A stretch of DNA of 64,000 nucleotides from Mucilaginibacter sp. cycad4 (GTDB lineage: Bacteria > Bacteroidota > Bacteroidia > Sphingobacteriales > Sphingobacteriaceae), in assembly GCF_034263275.1 (NCBI RefSeq), contig NZ_CP139559.1:2170001-2234000 (forward strand), read 5' to 3'. The translations under genes were made by a program, and so were the position numbers. The stretch's first letter is position 1. Each line of letters opens with the position of its first letter. This document shows, piece by piece, positions 9,086 through 18,496 of the stretch. Under the pieces are notes generated by a model. The model did not search any database. It was not told the DNA's origin and saw nothing but the letters and a program-made list of their open reading frames with translations.

Positions 9086-10318
9086 TTAGCTTATTTCCAC
9101 GTAATTCAAATCCTTACCAAAAGTTTCCTTCAACTGACTTAGAGACAATAGCGCTATTGCGGTAAGTATGCCCATCATGATATATCCAGATTTAATATAA
9201 CCATATTTGATGTTAAAGGCGTTGAAAGCTATAGTTATCGGGATCAATGAACCACGTACAAAATTGGGCACTGTAGTAGTAACTGTTGAGCGGATATTGG
9301 TACCAAACTGCTCGGATGCTATCGTAACAAAAGTTGCCCAATAACCTACAGTGCAACCCATAAAAAAGCTTAATACCGCAAAGCGCTCGGGCGTGATGCC
9401 GTTATCACTTAAATAAAAATGCACACTTACCAATGAAAGTATTAAAAATACAGCCATCGTTAGTTTTCGCGATTTGGTAACCTGGGCCAGCAAGCCGGCA
9501 ACAATGTCGCCAATGGCAATGCCAATATAGCTGTAAAAAATACCGTCACCGGGTTTAATCAGCGTTTTGGCACCTAACGCGGCTCCAAACTTATCCGAAA
9601 AACTGATCAGTACACCTACTACATACCACAGCGGTGCGCCTATCAGGATGCAAAACAGGTATTTTTTTAAGCGCTCCCAATTAGTAAACAACATGAGCAT
9701 ATTGCCTTTGGATACGTCGCTCTTCTCTACATTTTTAAACATACCCGATTCAAAGGTGCCAATACGAAGCAACAGCAATAATATACCTAAGCCACCACCT
9801 ACAAAATAAGCATTACGCCAGCCAAACTTAGCTACTGCATAAGCAGCTGTAGCGCCAAATAAACCAATAACAGCAACCATCATGGTTCCGTATCCACGGT
9901 TTTCCTTGCTTAATGTTTCGCTAACCAAAGTAATGCCCGCACCAAGTTCACCCGCCAGGCCAAGACCTGCAATAAACCGCACAAGAGCGTAAGTATTTAC
10001 ATCATGAACCAGTCCGTTGGCAAAATTGGCAATGGAGTAAAGTAATATAGAACCAAAAAGCACTTTAATACGCCCCAGTTTATCGCCTATAATACCCCAA
10101 ACAATCCCCCCAAGCAATAATCCAAACATCTGGATGCTGATGATAAACTGGCCCTTATCAGTTATTTCCTGTGCGTTTAAGCCAATATCCCTGAGACTGG
10201 GGATCCGTACAATCGAAAAAACCAAAAGGTCATATATATCAACAAAATAACCCAGGGAAGCAACAAGTACTAAGAATACAGCATTCCTTGTGGCTTTGGC
10301 GTTGGTGGCATCGGTCAT
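9086..10318 (-). CDS. MFS transporter, sugar-porter/metabolite-symporter type
   Basis: 410 residues with about 12 hydrophobic segments, an inner-membrane secondary carrier. The loop 2-3 motif of the major facilitator superfamily is visible (GIIGDKLGRIKVLFGS), as is GLGLAGELGAGITLVSET near residue 120, typical of the metabolite:H+ symporter branch. The C-terminal half repeats the fold (VTIASEQFGTNIRSTVTT). The substrate is not predictable. The gene stands alone between the hemF regulatory region and the cold-shock gene. Confidence 0.88.
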   Translation of the reverse strand: MTDATNAKATRNAVFLVLVASLGYFVDIYDLLVFSIVRIPSLRDIGLNAQEITDKGQFIISIQMFGLLLGGIVWGIIGDKLGRIKVLFGSILLYSIANFANGLVHDVNTYALVRFIAGLGLAGELGAGITLVSETLSKENRGYGTMMVAVIGLFGATAAYAVAKFGWRNAYFVGGGLGILLLLLRIGTFESGMFKNVEKSDVSKGNMLMLFTNWERLKKYLFCILIGAPLWYVVGVLISFSDKFGAALGAKTLIKPGDGIFYSYIGIAIGDIVAGLLAQVTKSRKLTMAVFLILSLVSVHFYLSDNGITPERFAVLSFFMGCTVGYWATFVTIASEQFGTNIRSTVTTTVPNFVRGSLIPITIAFNAFNIKYGYIKSGYIMMGILTAIALLSLSQLKETFGKDLNYVEIS

Positions 10319-10380
10319 ACACTATAAAAATTGGTTGGCTAATGTAGGAGATTTATGCAGATAAAAGCAAAAAAATCGGC

Positions 10381-10410
10381 ACAAAAAAACCCCTGTTGTT
10401 ACAGAGGTTT
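10381..10410 (-). terminator. terminator of the cold-shock gene
   Basis: On the minus strand AACCTCTGT, a short loop and ACAGGGGTT form a stem with one G-T pair, followed by seven T. It is 34 bases after the csp stop codon. Confidence 0.8.
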
Positions 10411-10443
10411 GTAAGTAAGTTTTGCTCAATAATTTTATATGTT

Positions 10444-10641
10444 TTATGCTTTTTTAACGTTTACTGCCTGTAATCCTTTTCTTCCTTCTTCTACATCGTA
10501 CGTGACGCTGTCATTATCCTTAATAGCATTTACACCGCCTTGCACGTCTTTAAAGTGTACAAAAAGATCCTTACCCTCTTCGGTAATAATAAAGCCATAA
10601 CCTTTTTGTGTGTTAAACCATTTTACTTTTCCAGTTTTCAT
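10444..10641 (-). CDS. cspA: cold-shock domain protein
   Basis: 65 residues, a single five-strand OB-fold cold-shock domain that binds single-stranded RNA/DNA as a chaperone. RNP1-like KGYGFI (residues 13-18) and RNP2-like LFVHF (26-30) are intact, and the start MKTGKVKWFN is typical. The mRNA leader of more than 100 bases is AT-rich, as usual for cold-shock genes. It is monocistronic with its own terminator. Confidence 0.95.
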   Translation of the reverse strand: MKTGKVKWFNTQKGYGFIITEEGKDLFVHFKDVQGGVNAIKDNDSVTYDVEEGRKGLQAVNVKKA

Positions 10642-10779
10642 AATTATAATAATCGTATTAAAAAATTCGTGTTAAGATCAACTAAAACCAAACTGAAAAC
10701 AAAATAGGCTTATTGGTTCAGAAGGAATAGATATCCAGCTTCCCTCAAATATATAAAATTATTAATAAACCAAATAAAA

Positions 10780-11415
10780 TTATTTATTTGGTTGTGGTGT
10801 CAGGCGCAAATAGGGCTTAACAGCTGTAAAACCCTTTGGAAATTTGGCAGGGATATCTTCAGTTTTAATTGCAGGCACCACCACAACGTCCTCTCCTTCC
10901 TTCCAGTCGGCCGGTGTGGCAACACTGTAATTAGCGGTTAACTGCAATGAATCAATAACCCTTAAAATCTCCTGGAAGTTACGGCCGGTTGATGCAGGAT
11001 AAGTGATGATGAGCTTAACCGTTTTATCAGGGCCAATAATAAACAATGAGCGCACTGTTGCGTTCACCGAAGCATTTGGGTGGATCATGTCATAAGCTTC
11101 AGAAATTTTGCGGTCTTCATCGGCAATGATCGGGAAGTTAACTTCAACACCCTGGGTTTCGTTAATGTCCTGGATCCAGCCGTGGTGCGATTCTACCGAA
11201 TCAACGCTAAGTGCCAGTACTTTAACGTTGCGTTTGGTGAACTCATCTTTTAAAGCAGCTGTTTTGCCAAGCTCGGTGGTGCAAACAGGTGTATAATCTC
11301 CTGGATGCGAGAATAATACGCCCCAGCTATCGCCTAAATATTCGTAGAAATCAATTTCGCCTTCTGATGTTTTTGCTTTGAAGTTTGGCGCTTTATCGCC
11401 CAGTCTTAAACTCAT
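10780..11415 (-). CDS. 1-Cys peroxiredoxin (Prx6 type)
   Basis: Reduces H2O2 and organic peroxides through one catalytic cysteine. The frame is open to 11463, but ATG at 11413-11415 (MSLRLGDKAPNF) gives 211 residues, matching the Prx6 group. The active site HPGDYTPVCTTE contains Cys45; no other Cys is present, so it is a true 1-Cys enzyme that needs an external reductant. The long C-terminal arm (ADWKEGEDVVVVPAI) is the Prx6 dimerization extension. It is divergent from the GH15 gene. Confidence 0.95.
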   Translation of the reverse strand: MSLRLGDKAPNFKAKTSEGEIDFYEYLGDSWGVLFSHPGDYTPVCTTELGKTAALKDEFTKRNVKVLALSVDSVESHHGWIQDINETQGVEVNFPIIADEDRKISEAYDMIHPNASVNATVRSLFIIGPDKTVKLIITYPASTGRNFQEILRVIDSLQLTANYSVATPADWKEGEDVVVVPAIKTEDIPAKFPKGFTAVKPYLRLTPQPNK

Positions 11416-11560
11416 AATAATAGATTTTTTGTGGTTACTTAATACGACTAAGTTACTATACATTCATAAACAAATACAAACAAACTTTAAATAATCATAT
11501 TATTTACGCCAACATTACAAACGCTGTGTTGTTGAAGTTTGAAATTAATAACAGCTATCT

Positions 11561-13345
11561 ATGAGCAAACACACCTATGATACCGGGATAATTGGCAATT
11601 GCGCCTTTTTAGCCCATATTAATAAAAACACCAATGTTGACTGGCTTTGCTGGCCACGGTTTGACAGCACCTTTATTTTTGGCGGCCTGCTCGATAAAGA
11701 TAAGGGTGGCGAATTCTCGATCCGCCCGGAAGGGGGATATACTTCTCAACAACATTATCTGGAAAATACCAATATTTTAATTACTGAAATAAGCCCGGCA
11801 AGTGGTGGCAAATACCGCATAACCGATTTTGCACCAAGGTTTTACCAGCATCAGCGTTACTATAAACCATTGATGCTGATCAGGAAGATTGAGGTTATTG
11901 AGGGCTCACCGCGCATCATTGTCAGATGCACGCCCGTGTCGGAATACGGCGCTGTTAAATTGAGTGTAAACCGTGGCAGCAATCATATCCAATACCTTGG
12001 CGGCGAAGAAAGTATTCGCCTTACCACCAATATCCCTATAAGTTATGTTTTTGACGGGCAGGCTTTTGTGCTCAACGAAACCAAATACCTGGCCATGACC
12101 TACGGCGAACCGCTTGAAGCGCCGCTCATCAGCACATCTGATCGGTTTTTGGCCGAAACCGTGCAATACTGGCGTACATGGATCAAACACTCATCAATTG
12201 CTACTTATTTTCAGCCCTTTGTAATCCGCTCTGCTTTGGCCCTTAAAATACACCAGTATGAGGATACCGGTGCTATTATAGCCGCAAGCACCACGAGCCT
12301 GCCCGAATCGCCGGGGAGCGGCCGTAACTGGGATTATCGTTATTGCTGGCTGCGCGATACTTATTACGTAATAACCGCGCTAAACCACATTGGCCATTTT
12401 GAGGAGATGGAAAAGTATTTCGGTTATGTTACCGATATTACTTTCTCTGAAATGGAACGCTACCAGCCGCTTTATGGCATTACCGGTAAAAAAGACCTTG
12501 TAGAGAATATTTTAACTGATTTAGCAGGCTATATGGGCAACCAGCCGGTGCGGGTTGGAAACCAGGCATCCGAACACATTCAGAATGACATTTATGGCCA
12601 GGTATTGATCTCCCTGCTCCCACTGTATACCGATCATCGCTTTGTTTTTTCGGAACGAAAAGATTCGGTTCACTGGATAGCGTTTCTGTTGAGTAAGATT
12701 GAGCATACCATCGACGAAAAAGATGCCGGCATTTGGGAGTTCAGGAATATGGCCAATATTCATTGTTACAGCAACCTGTTTCAATGGGCCGGCGCATCTG
12801 CCGCCGAAAAAATGGCGCGCACTATCCAAAATCAGGAGCTGATTGATAAGGCTATTGCTCTCAAAGAACGTGCCGCCGCGCATATTGAAAGCTGCTATGA
12901 CCCGGTGCGCAAAGTTTACACCAACTCGGCCGGGAGCAGTAACCTTGACGCCAGCACTTTACAACTGATTATGATGAACTATCTTGATCCAAATTCGCAG
13001 AAAGCAAAGGATCATTTAGTTGCATTAGAGAAAGAGTTAAAAACCCCTAATGGATTATTTTACAGGTATTTATACACCGACGATTTTGGCAAGCCTAAAA
13101 CTACTTTCCTGATCTGTGCATTCTGGTATGTAGAAGCGCTGGCTGCCGTTGGCCGTTTGGATGATGCCCAGCGTGAGTTTGGCAACCTGTTGCAATACTC
13201 CAATCACCTGTTGCTCTTTAGCGAAGATGTTGACGAGCGGGATGGCAGCCAATGGGGCAATTTCCCGCAGGCTTACAGCCATGTAGGGTTGATGAATGCA
13301 GCCTACCGGATTGCCATGAAATTGGACAGGCCGATATTTTTGTAG
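11561..13345 (+). CDS. GH15 family glucoamylase/trehalase-like enzyme
   Basis: 594 residues without signal peptide, so cytoplasmic. The N-terminal beta domain begins with GIIGNCAFLAHINKNTNVDW, as in bacterial GH15 proteins, and the (alpha/alpha)6 barrel has NWDYRYCWLRDTYY near residue 250 and GIWEFRNMANIHCYSN near 390. GH15 members of this layout hydrolyse maltooligosaccharides or trehalose. The convergent neighbour is a trehalose-6-phosphate synthase/phosphatase, which makes a role in trehalose turnover attractive; that is inference. Start ATG at 11561. Confidence 0.88.
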   Translation: MSKHTYDTGIIGNCAFLAHINKNTNVDWLCWPRFDSTFIFGGLLDKDKGGEFSIRPEGGYTSQQHYLENTNILITEISPASGGKYRITDFAPRFYQHQRYYKPLMLIRKIEVIEGSPRIIVRCTPVSEYGAVKLSVNRGSNHIQYLGGEESIRLTTNIPISYVFDGQAFVLNETKYLAMTYGEPLEAPLISTSDRFLAETVQYWRTWIKHSSIATYFQPFVIRSALALKIHQYEDTGAIIAASTTSLPESPGSGRNWDYRYCWLRDTYYVITALNHIGHFEEMEKYFGYVTDITFSEMERYQPLYGITGKKDLVENILTDLAGYMGNQPVRVGNQASEHIQNDIYGQVLISLLPLYTDHRFVFSERKDSVHWIAFLLSKIEHTIDEKDAGIWEFRNMANIHCYSNLFQWAGASAAEKMARTIQNQELIDKAIALKERAAAHIESCYDPVRKVYTNSAGSSNLDASTLQLIMMNYLDPNSQKAKDHLVALEKELKTPNGLFYRYLYTDDFGKPKTTFLICAFWYVEALAAVGRLDDAQREFGNLLQYSNHLLLFSEDVDERDGSQWGNFPQAYSHVGLMNAAYRIAMKLDRPIFL

Positions 13346-13685
13346 AGCGCCTGTGCGGACACGGATACGGGGAATCCCCCCGATCCGTGTCCGCACGGAT
13401 CGTTTCCCGGCCGCCCCGTCCCCCCTCTGCGCCATTGTTGGTGTTGTCATCAACAACTTTTTCAATAATTACATTTTACAAATACACCAATGAAATTTGA
13501 GCACAGAATTGTTGGTGACAACACCAACAACGGCGGAGTTGTGTAGTTGCAGGGAGGGGTTATACATCATTTCAAACGAATAACCCTATTGGTGAAACCC
13601 CTCCCTGCACCCTCCCAAGGGCGGGAATCGCACAACCCCACGCTTTTTTATTTCTTCCGAATACTAACGATATCCTTATTGAACA
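13346..13685. repeat. convergent intergenic stretch with three 14-bp inverted repeats
   Basis: No gene. Three consecutive perfect inverted repeats have 14-base arms: 13353-13366 with 13383-13396 (arm GTGCGGACACGGAT, inner GGGG/CCCC extension); 13435-13448 with 13517-13530 (TTGTTGGTGTTGTC); and 13548-13561 with 13596-13609 (TGCAGGGAGGGGTT). A further perfect hairpin, TTGTTGGTG-ACAA-CACCAACAA, lies at 13509-13530. They sit between two convergent genes, where dispersed palindromic elements tend to accumulate and could double as bidirectional terminators. Confidence 0.75.
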
Positions 13686-15893
13686 CTAAACCTGCGTCCC
13701 CTCTTCTACCGGTGTATACTTAGCAAAACTGGTAAGCAATTTCCTAACCTCCAATGGGTTGCGCAGGTAAAACTTAGCTGCCGAAAGATTGCTGCCAACT
13801 TTAATGGTTATAGCACTTTCGGGCAGGGCTTTAAAAATATCTTCGTCGGTATAGTCATCGCCGAATGCTATAATGAAATCATAGTCCCGGCCTTCGGTAA
13901 GTGTTAAAGCGGCCTTACCTTTGTTGATATCCATATTCTTCACTTCCAGCACCTTATCCCCTGGCAGCAATTGTAATCCTTTATCACTTGCAAGATATTT
14001 AAGGTTGTTCATTAACTCGTTGGCCCTTAGTTCACCAAGGCCAGCCTGGGCTTTACGGTAGTGCCAAACAAGTGAATATGTTTTCTCTTCAATAAAAGAA
14101 CCCGGCGTACGGTCTACATAAGTTTCCAGTATAGGATAAATATCATGTTTCCACTGATCGCTAAGCCCCGCTATTTTATGCCAGGTAGTCCCGGGTTGCT
14201 TAAACCACGAACCATGTTCGGCAATAAGATAGATATCGTTACCATTAAACCAGCTGTCAAGGTTTTCATGCTTGCGGCCGCTTATTAAAACCAATTGATT
14301 TGCAGGGTCTTCTGCGAGTTTATTGATGATATTATAAAGCTCTTTATCCGGGCTGGCCTGGTCGATGTTTGATTTGAAACTTACCAGCGTACCGTCATAA
14401 TCCAAAAAGATGATCCGCTTTTTAGTTTTAATATAACGGTTAATAATGCTTTGTTCGGTAGTGTTGCTTACGTGCCTGGCCTGCATGGAGCGCTGCATGA
14501 GTTTTACTTCCCTCAGCCTGTCCATAAAAATTTTAACCCAGTGCGATGTATTGAATTTTGCAACAAGCTGCCTCATCGGGATCATGCGCCGGCGTTGTTC
14601 TTCAAGCGGCATATTGATGGCCTGTAAAATGGCCCGGCAAACTTCCCCGGTGTTATTAGGGTTGACAATTATGGCATCTATAAGTTCTTTAGATGATCCT
14701 GCCATTTCGCTCATAATCAATACGCCATCATTATTTATCCGGCTGGCTACATACTCTTTACTTACCAGGTTCATGCCATCGCGCATGGGTGTAACCAAAC
14801 AAACATCGGCCGAATAGTAGAGTGCCGACAGGGTTTCGATGGGGAATGAGCGGTAATAATAATGCACAGGGCTCCAGTCCATAGTACGGTACAGCGCATT
14901 GATCTTGCCTACCTTTTTATCTATTTCATCACGGAGGTGTGCATATTGCGGCACCGTATCACGTGAAGGAACCACGATCATATAAAGCGTAATGTGCTCA
15001 ATGCATTCCGGGCATTGTTCAAGCAGGAGCTCAAAAGCCTCCAGCCTTTGCAGGATCCCCTTGCTGTAATCAAGCCTGTCTATAGAAAGGATCAGTTTTT
15101 TGTTCTGAAAATTCTCTTTAATAAGTTCGATCTGCTGTTTTACATCGTCCTGCAGTGGTAATGAGGAATACCTTTTTTCATCGATACCCATCGGGAATGA
15201 CTCAATAACAACCGAACGCTCGCCATTACTAATCACGTTGGCGTTGGATGATACCGGAAGTAAGCGTGTGGCCGCACCTAAAAAGTGGCGCACATCATCA
15301 AAGGTGTGTAAACCAATCAGATCGGCGCCCAGCATTCCATCCAACAGTTCCGAACGCCAGGGGATTAACCTGAACATTTCATTTGAAGGGAAAGGAATAT
15401 GCAGGAAAAAGCCGATTGAAACATCCGGCATCTCCTGCCTAACCAACTGAGGCAGTAACAGTAACTGATAATCATGGATCCAGATCACATCCCCGGGTTC
15501 GGCAATGCTCAGGATCATATCCCTGAACTTTTTGTTTACCGCTTTATAGTAATCCCAGTTTGATTGTTTGTATGCAGCATAAGTTGAAGCGTAGTAATGA
15601 AATACGGGCCATAAAACCTCGTTACTAAAACCTTCGTAGTATTGGTTGATCTCTTCCTGATCTAAAAAAACAGGGATCAGGCTTAACTCTTTTAATTCTT
15701 TTGTAACCTGGTCTTTATCTTCCTGCTCAGCAACTTCTATTCCGGGCCAGCCTATCCATACGTTATCGCCCTGTTTATATATTGAACCTAAACCGGTAGC
15801 TAATCCTCCCTCGCTTGGTGATGAATGGTATGCACCATCAGTTTTGGAAATTTTAACAGGCAAACGGTTTGATACAATTATTGTTTTCGACAT
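13686..15893 (-). CDS. otsA: bifunctional trehalose-6-phosphate synthase/phosphatase
   Basis: 735 residues. Residues 1 to about 475 are a GT20 synthase that joins UDP-glucose and glucose-6-phosphate: SNRLPVKISK at the start, WIHDYQLLLLPQLVRQ, SIDRLDYSKGI and MRDGMNLVSKEYVA are hallmark segments. From about 500 on, an HAD-type phosphatase removes the phosphate; FLDYDGTLVSF is the DxDxT catalytic motif, and FGDDYTDEDIFKAL the C-terminal metal site. The fusion makes trehalose in one polypeptide, for osmotic or desiccation protection. It faces the GH15 gene. Confidence 0.96.
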   Translation of the reverse strand: MSKTIIVSNRLPVKISKTDGAYHSSPSEGGLATGLGSIYKQGDNVWIGWPGIEVAEQEDKDQVTKELKELSLIPVFLDQEEINQYYEGFSNEVLWPVFHYYASTYAAYKQSNWDYYKAVNKKFRDMILSIAEPGDVIWIHDYQLLLLPQLVRQEMPDVSIGFFLHIPFPSNEMFRLIPWRSELLDGMLGADLIGLHTFDDVRHFLGAATRLLPVSSNANVISNGERSVVIESFPMGIDEKRYSSLPLQDDVKQQIELIKENFQNKKLILSIDRLDYSKGILQRLEAFELLLEQCPECIEHITLYMIVVPSRDTVPQYAHLRDEIDKKVGKINALYRTMDWSPVHYYYRSFPIETLSALYYSADVCLVTPMRDGMNLVSKEYVASRINNDGVLIMSEMAGSSKELIDAIIVNPNNTGEVCRAILQAINMPLEEQRRRMIPMRQLVAKFNTSHWVKIFMDRLREVKLMQRSMQARHVSNTTEQSIINRYIKTKKRIIFLDYDGTLVSFKSNIDQASPDKELYNIINKLAEDPANQLVLISGRKHENLDSWFNGNDIYLIAEHGSWFKQPGTTWHKIAGLSDQWKHDIYPILETYVDRTPGSFIEEKTYSLVWHYRKAQAGLGELRANELMNNLKYLASDKGLQLLPGDKVLEVKNMDINKGKAALTLTEGRDYDFIIAFGDDYTDEDIFKALPESAITIKVGSNLSAAKFYLRNPLEVRKLLTSFAKYTPVEEGTQV

Positions 15894-15987
15894 ATGAAGT
15901 AAATATTAATTAATATTTAAAAGGCGAAAACAACGTTTTTGTTTTATGAAATGAGGCTTTATGACATAAAAGTGTGATTTATAATCA

Positions 15988-16022
15988 TAAAAAAAGCCGT
16001 CCTGATATTCGGGACGGCTTTC
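15988..16022 (-). terminator. terminator of the PepSY-like protein gene
   Basis: Arms 15994-16002 and 16012-16020 (AAGCCGTCC/GGACGGCTT) form a 9-bp stem; on the minus strand it ends in seven T. It lies 22 bases after the stop at 16044. Confidence 0.88.
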
Positions 16023-16043
16023 CATTGTTATAATTTTTCGGGA

Positions 16044-16520
16044 TTATTTTACTTGTTGGAAAAACTCGATGTTAGCTTGTTGAGTGATCCTTACTAAAAC
16101 TTCGTGTTTGTCGTTTTTCAAGTCAACAAAATATGAAGTTGGCTCGATAGCGTCATTGATTGAAGTGTTAGCCTGGTAAACGATAACCTCGCCTACTTCG
16201 TAACCTTTGTATTCAGTGTTGATTTGTTTAAGGGCTTTAGCTGGAATAGCTTTGTTGTCAACACGTTGAGTTGTACCTAAAAACTCACCTTGAAGATTGT
16301 AGAAAGCTGTTTTTTGAACGCCATCAACAGTAAAAGTAGCTTTTTGAACGTTTTTGGTTACAGTCCAGTTAACGTTAGTAGCTTCAGCAAAGTCAGCAGT
16401 AAAGCCGTGTAATGCTACGTAAGAAACGTTGGTACCACCATCTGATTTTTTGCCGCCATCAGCGAAAGCGTTTACAGTAAATAATGCAGCAGTTGCTATT
16501 GTTAAAAATATCTTTTTCAT
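16044..16520 (-). CDS. exported PepSY-like (BLIP-like fold) protein
   Basis: 158 residues with signal peptide MKKIFLTIATAALFTVNAFA. The mature part matches the small Bacteroidota periplasmic proteins with a beta-lactamase-inhibitor-like/PepSY-like fold: FAEATNVNWTVTKNVQKATF, then FYNLQGEFLGTTQRV. Such proteins may bind or inhibit partners; no enzymatic residues are evident. It is monocistronic, with an AT-rich leader and its own strong terminator. Confidence 0.7.
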   Translation of the reverse strand: MKKIFLTIATAALFTVNAFADGGKKSDGGTNVSYVALHGFTADFAEATNVNWTVTKNVQKATFTVDGVQKTAFYNLQGEFLGTTQRVDNKAIPAKALKQINTEYKGYEVGEVIVYQANTSINDAIEPTSYFVDLKNDKHEVLVRITQQANIEFFQQVK

Positions 16521-16680
16521 GTTCGTTTAAATTTTAAATCCATAACAAAAGTATAATATACTTATCAATATTTAAAATTTTGTTGAACTTTTATGAATAT
16601 TTAATAATTATAGCCTTTTATAGCTTCAAAATTTAAATTTTGTCAATTACCTTAGTGTATATTTTACAATATCTAAAAGA

Positions 16681-16705
16681 AAAAACGCCAATTAATGGCG
16701 TTTTT
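16681..16705. terminator. bidirectional terminator after the SDR gene
   Basis: A perfect palindromic stem, AAAAACGCCA (16681-16690) and TGGCGTTTTT (16696-16705), with a 5-base loop gives T-runs on both strands. It follows the minus-strand SDR gene. Confidence 0.85.
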
Positions 16706-16744
16706 GTTTTGCTAAACCGATTTATGTTGTCACTGAAATGTCAT

Positions 16745-17557
16745 TTAGCCGTTATCTGCGAAGCCGGGATATAAAGTCATGCCCCCATCCGCAAAAATTG
16801 TCACTCCGGTAATGTAATCCGACTCGTCGGATGCCAGCCAAACTGCCAGTTTTCCAATATCGTCCGGCTGGCCAATCCGGTTGTAAGGGATAAGGGTCAA
16901 TAACTTATCCATAGCCTCCGGGGTTTCCCAGGCTTCCTTATTAATAGGTGTTTGTATAGCACCCGGCCCTATCCCATTCACTCTTATCTTATGCGGGGCA
17001 AGTTCCTGTGCTATACTTTTCATAAACATCATAATACCGCCCTTACTGGCTGCGTAATTTACATGGCCCGCCCAGGGAATTACTTCATGTACGCTGCTCA
17101 TGCAGATGATCTTGCCCGCGGCTTTGCTTCCTCCTTCAACAACACCGCGTTTTATAAACTCCCTGGCAGCCTCCCTGGCACAAAGAAACTGGCCGGTTAA
17201 GTTAATACTGATCACTTTGTTCCAGTCATCAAGCGTCATATCAACCAATCTGGCATCTTTTTGCAAACCGGCATTATTTACAAGGATATCGATAGTGCCG
17301 TATTGCTTAAATATTTCGGCAAACATGGCTTTTACCTCTTCTTCGTGGCTCACATCAGCCCGGAATGCAAATGCCTCGCCGCCTGATGCCCTGATCTGGC
17401 CAACCACATCATCGGCGGCAGCTTTATTATGGGCATAGTTAATCAGTAGTTTGGCTCCGGCAGCGGCCATTGCCAACGCTACGCCTTTACCAATGCCGCT
17501 ATCGGCACCAGTTACCAACGCCGCTTGTCCTTTTAATAGTTGGGGGTTATTGCTCAT
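16745..17557 (-). CDS. short-chain dehydrogenase (glucose 1-dehydrogenase-like)
   Basis: 270 residues, classical SDR, cytoplasmic NAD(P)-dependent oxidoreductase. The nucleotide motif TGADSGIGKG is near residues 16-25, NNAG lies near 96, and the catalytic YAASKGG (Tyr/Lys) follows a Ser in ICMSSVHE. The segment NGIGPGAIQTPINKEAW is typical of glucose 1-dehydrogenase-like SDRs. The true substrate is uncertain because the family is broad. It stands alone with a terminator on its 3' side and a 25-bp inverted repeat on its 5' side. Confidence 0.87.
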   Translation of the reverse strand: MSNNPQLLKGQAALVTGADSGIGKGVALAMAAAGAKLLINYAHNKAAADDVVGQIRASGGEAFAFRADVSHEEEVKAMFAEIFKQYGTIDILVNNAGLQKDARLVDMTLDDWNKVISINLTGQFLCAREAAREFIKRGVVEGGSKAAGKIICMSSVHEVIPWAGHVNYAASKGGIMMFMKSIAQELAPHKIRVNGIGPGAIQTPINKEAWETPEAMDKLLTLIPYNRIGQPDDIGKLAVWLASDESDYITGVTIFADGGMTLYPGFADNG

Positions 17558-17634
17558 AGATAAACGTTTTTGTGTTTAAGATAAGCAATTGAATTGAGAG
17601 GGGAATTGTTTTTGTCTGAACCGGGATTTCTCCC

Positions 17635-17716
17635 CGTCATTGCGAGGCACGAAGCAATCGCGAACTATACAGGGCGAACCTGCTAATCGGGGATTGCTTC
17701 GTGCCTCGCAATGACG
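17635..17716. repeat. 25-bp perfect inverted repeat element
   Basis: Arms 17635-17659 and 17692-17716 are exact complements over 25 bases (arm begins CGTCATTGCGAGGCACGAAG) with a 32-base spacer. It lies between two co-directional genes. Related GTCATTGCGAGG...CAATGACG palindromes are known as dispersed repeats in many bacterial genomes, so this is probably one copy of an interspersed palindromic family. Confidence 0.88.
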
Positions 17717-17739
17717 CTTTTGAAGAAACGGACGACAAA

Positions 17740-18483
17740 TTACAACGCCTTTATATAATCATGAAACATGTACAGGGCTTTCTTCTTTTCCGCTGTTAAA
17801 TCATAATCTATTTTAACCATCAGGTAGTCAACCAGGTCAAAATCATCGCGCATGGTTAATTCTTTAAACAGCTCTTCCCGGTGGTCAAGGCCGTATTTTA
17901 ACGACTCATTAAACTCATCCATAAATTCCTGCGGGATAGGTTTATTGGCTATCCAGGCTGCAAAGGTGAACGGCAGGCCGGTCATTTTTTGCCATTCTTC
18001 GGCAAGGTCGTAAACGTATCTGTATTGCTGCTTCTTGCCGAAGGTACGGTCGCCTATTTGCACAAAGGCGGTTTGTTCATCTGTAGATTGAGCATAATCC
18101 GGCGCATTAATTACCTGCTGTGGATTTACCTGCCAGTGGTTTTTAAGCAGCACACGGGCCAGGTTATTTGATGAGCGCGATTGCGGATCAAGCTGAATAG
18201 TGGTTACATCCTTAATATCGCAATTACTGAAAATAAAAACTGAGTTTACTGCGCCTACTGCGCCAATGCAATAGTCAGAAACAATTTCCCATTTTGGCAA
18301 ACTCAATGCCGCTGCAACCGGGATAAGACCGATATCAACCACATCGTCTATGAGCTTTTGTGCACAGTCTGACGGGATATCAAGGCTCAGGTCAATTTTG
18401 TTAATAATGTCGGTATGTTGAATGCCGTATAAAAAGGGTTTGGTATTAGTGTAGCTTACTGCTGATATTCTGATCTTGTTCAC
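17740..18483 (-). CDS. mqnA: chorismate dehydratase, futalosine menaquinone pathway
   Basis: 247 residues. MqnA turns chorismate into 3-enolpyruvyl-benzoate, the first step of the futalosine route to menaquinone. The start IRISAVSYTNTKPFLYG and the segments DIGLIPVAAAL and DPQSRSSNNLARVLL are typical of this periplasmic-binding-protein-like fold. It is 13 bases downstream of a histidine phosphatase gene, with mqnE further upstream on the same strand, so the pathway genes are clustered. Confidence 0.93.
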   Translation of the reverse strand: MNKIRISAVSYTNTKPFLYGIQHTDIINKIDLSLDIPSDCAQKLIDDVVDIGLIPVAAALSLPKWEIVSDYCIGAVGAVNSVFIFSNCDIKDVTTIQLDPQSRSSNNLARVLLKNHWQVNPQQVINAPDYAQSTDEQTAFVQIGDRTFGKKQQYRYVYDLAEEWQKMTGLPFTFAAWIANKPIPQEFMDEFNESLKYGLDHREELFKELTMRDDFDLVDYLMVKIDYDLTAEKKKALYMFHDYIKAL

Positions 18484-18496
18484 AAATTCGCTATTT

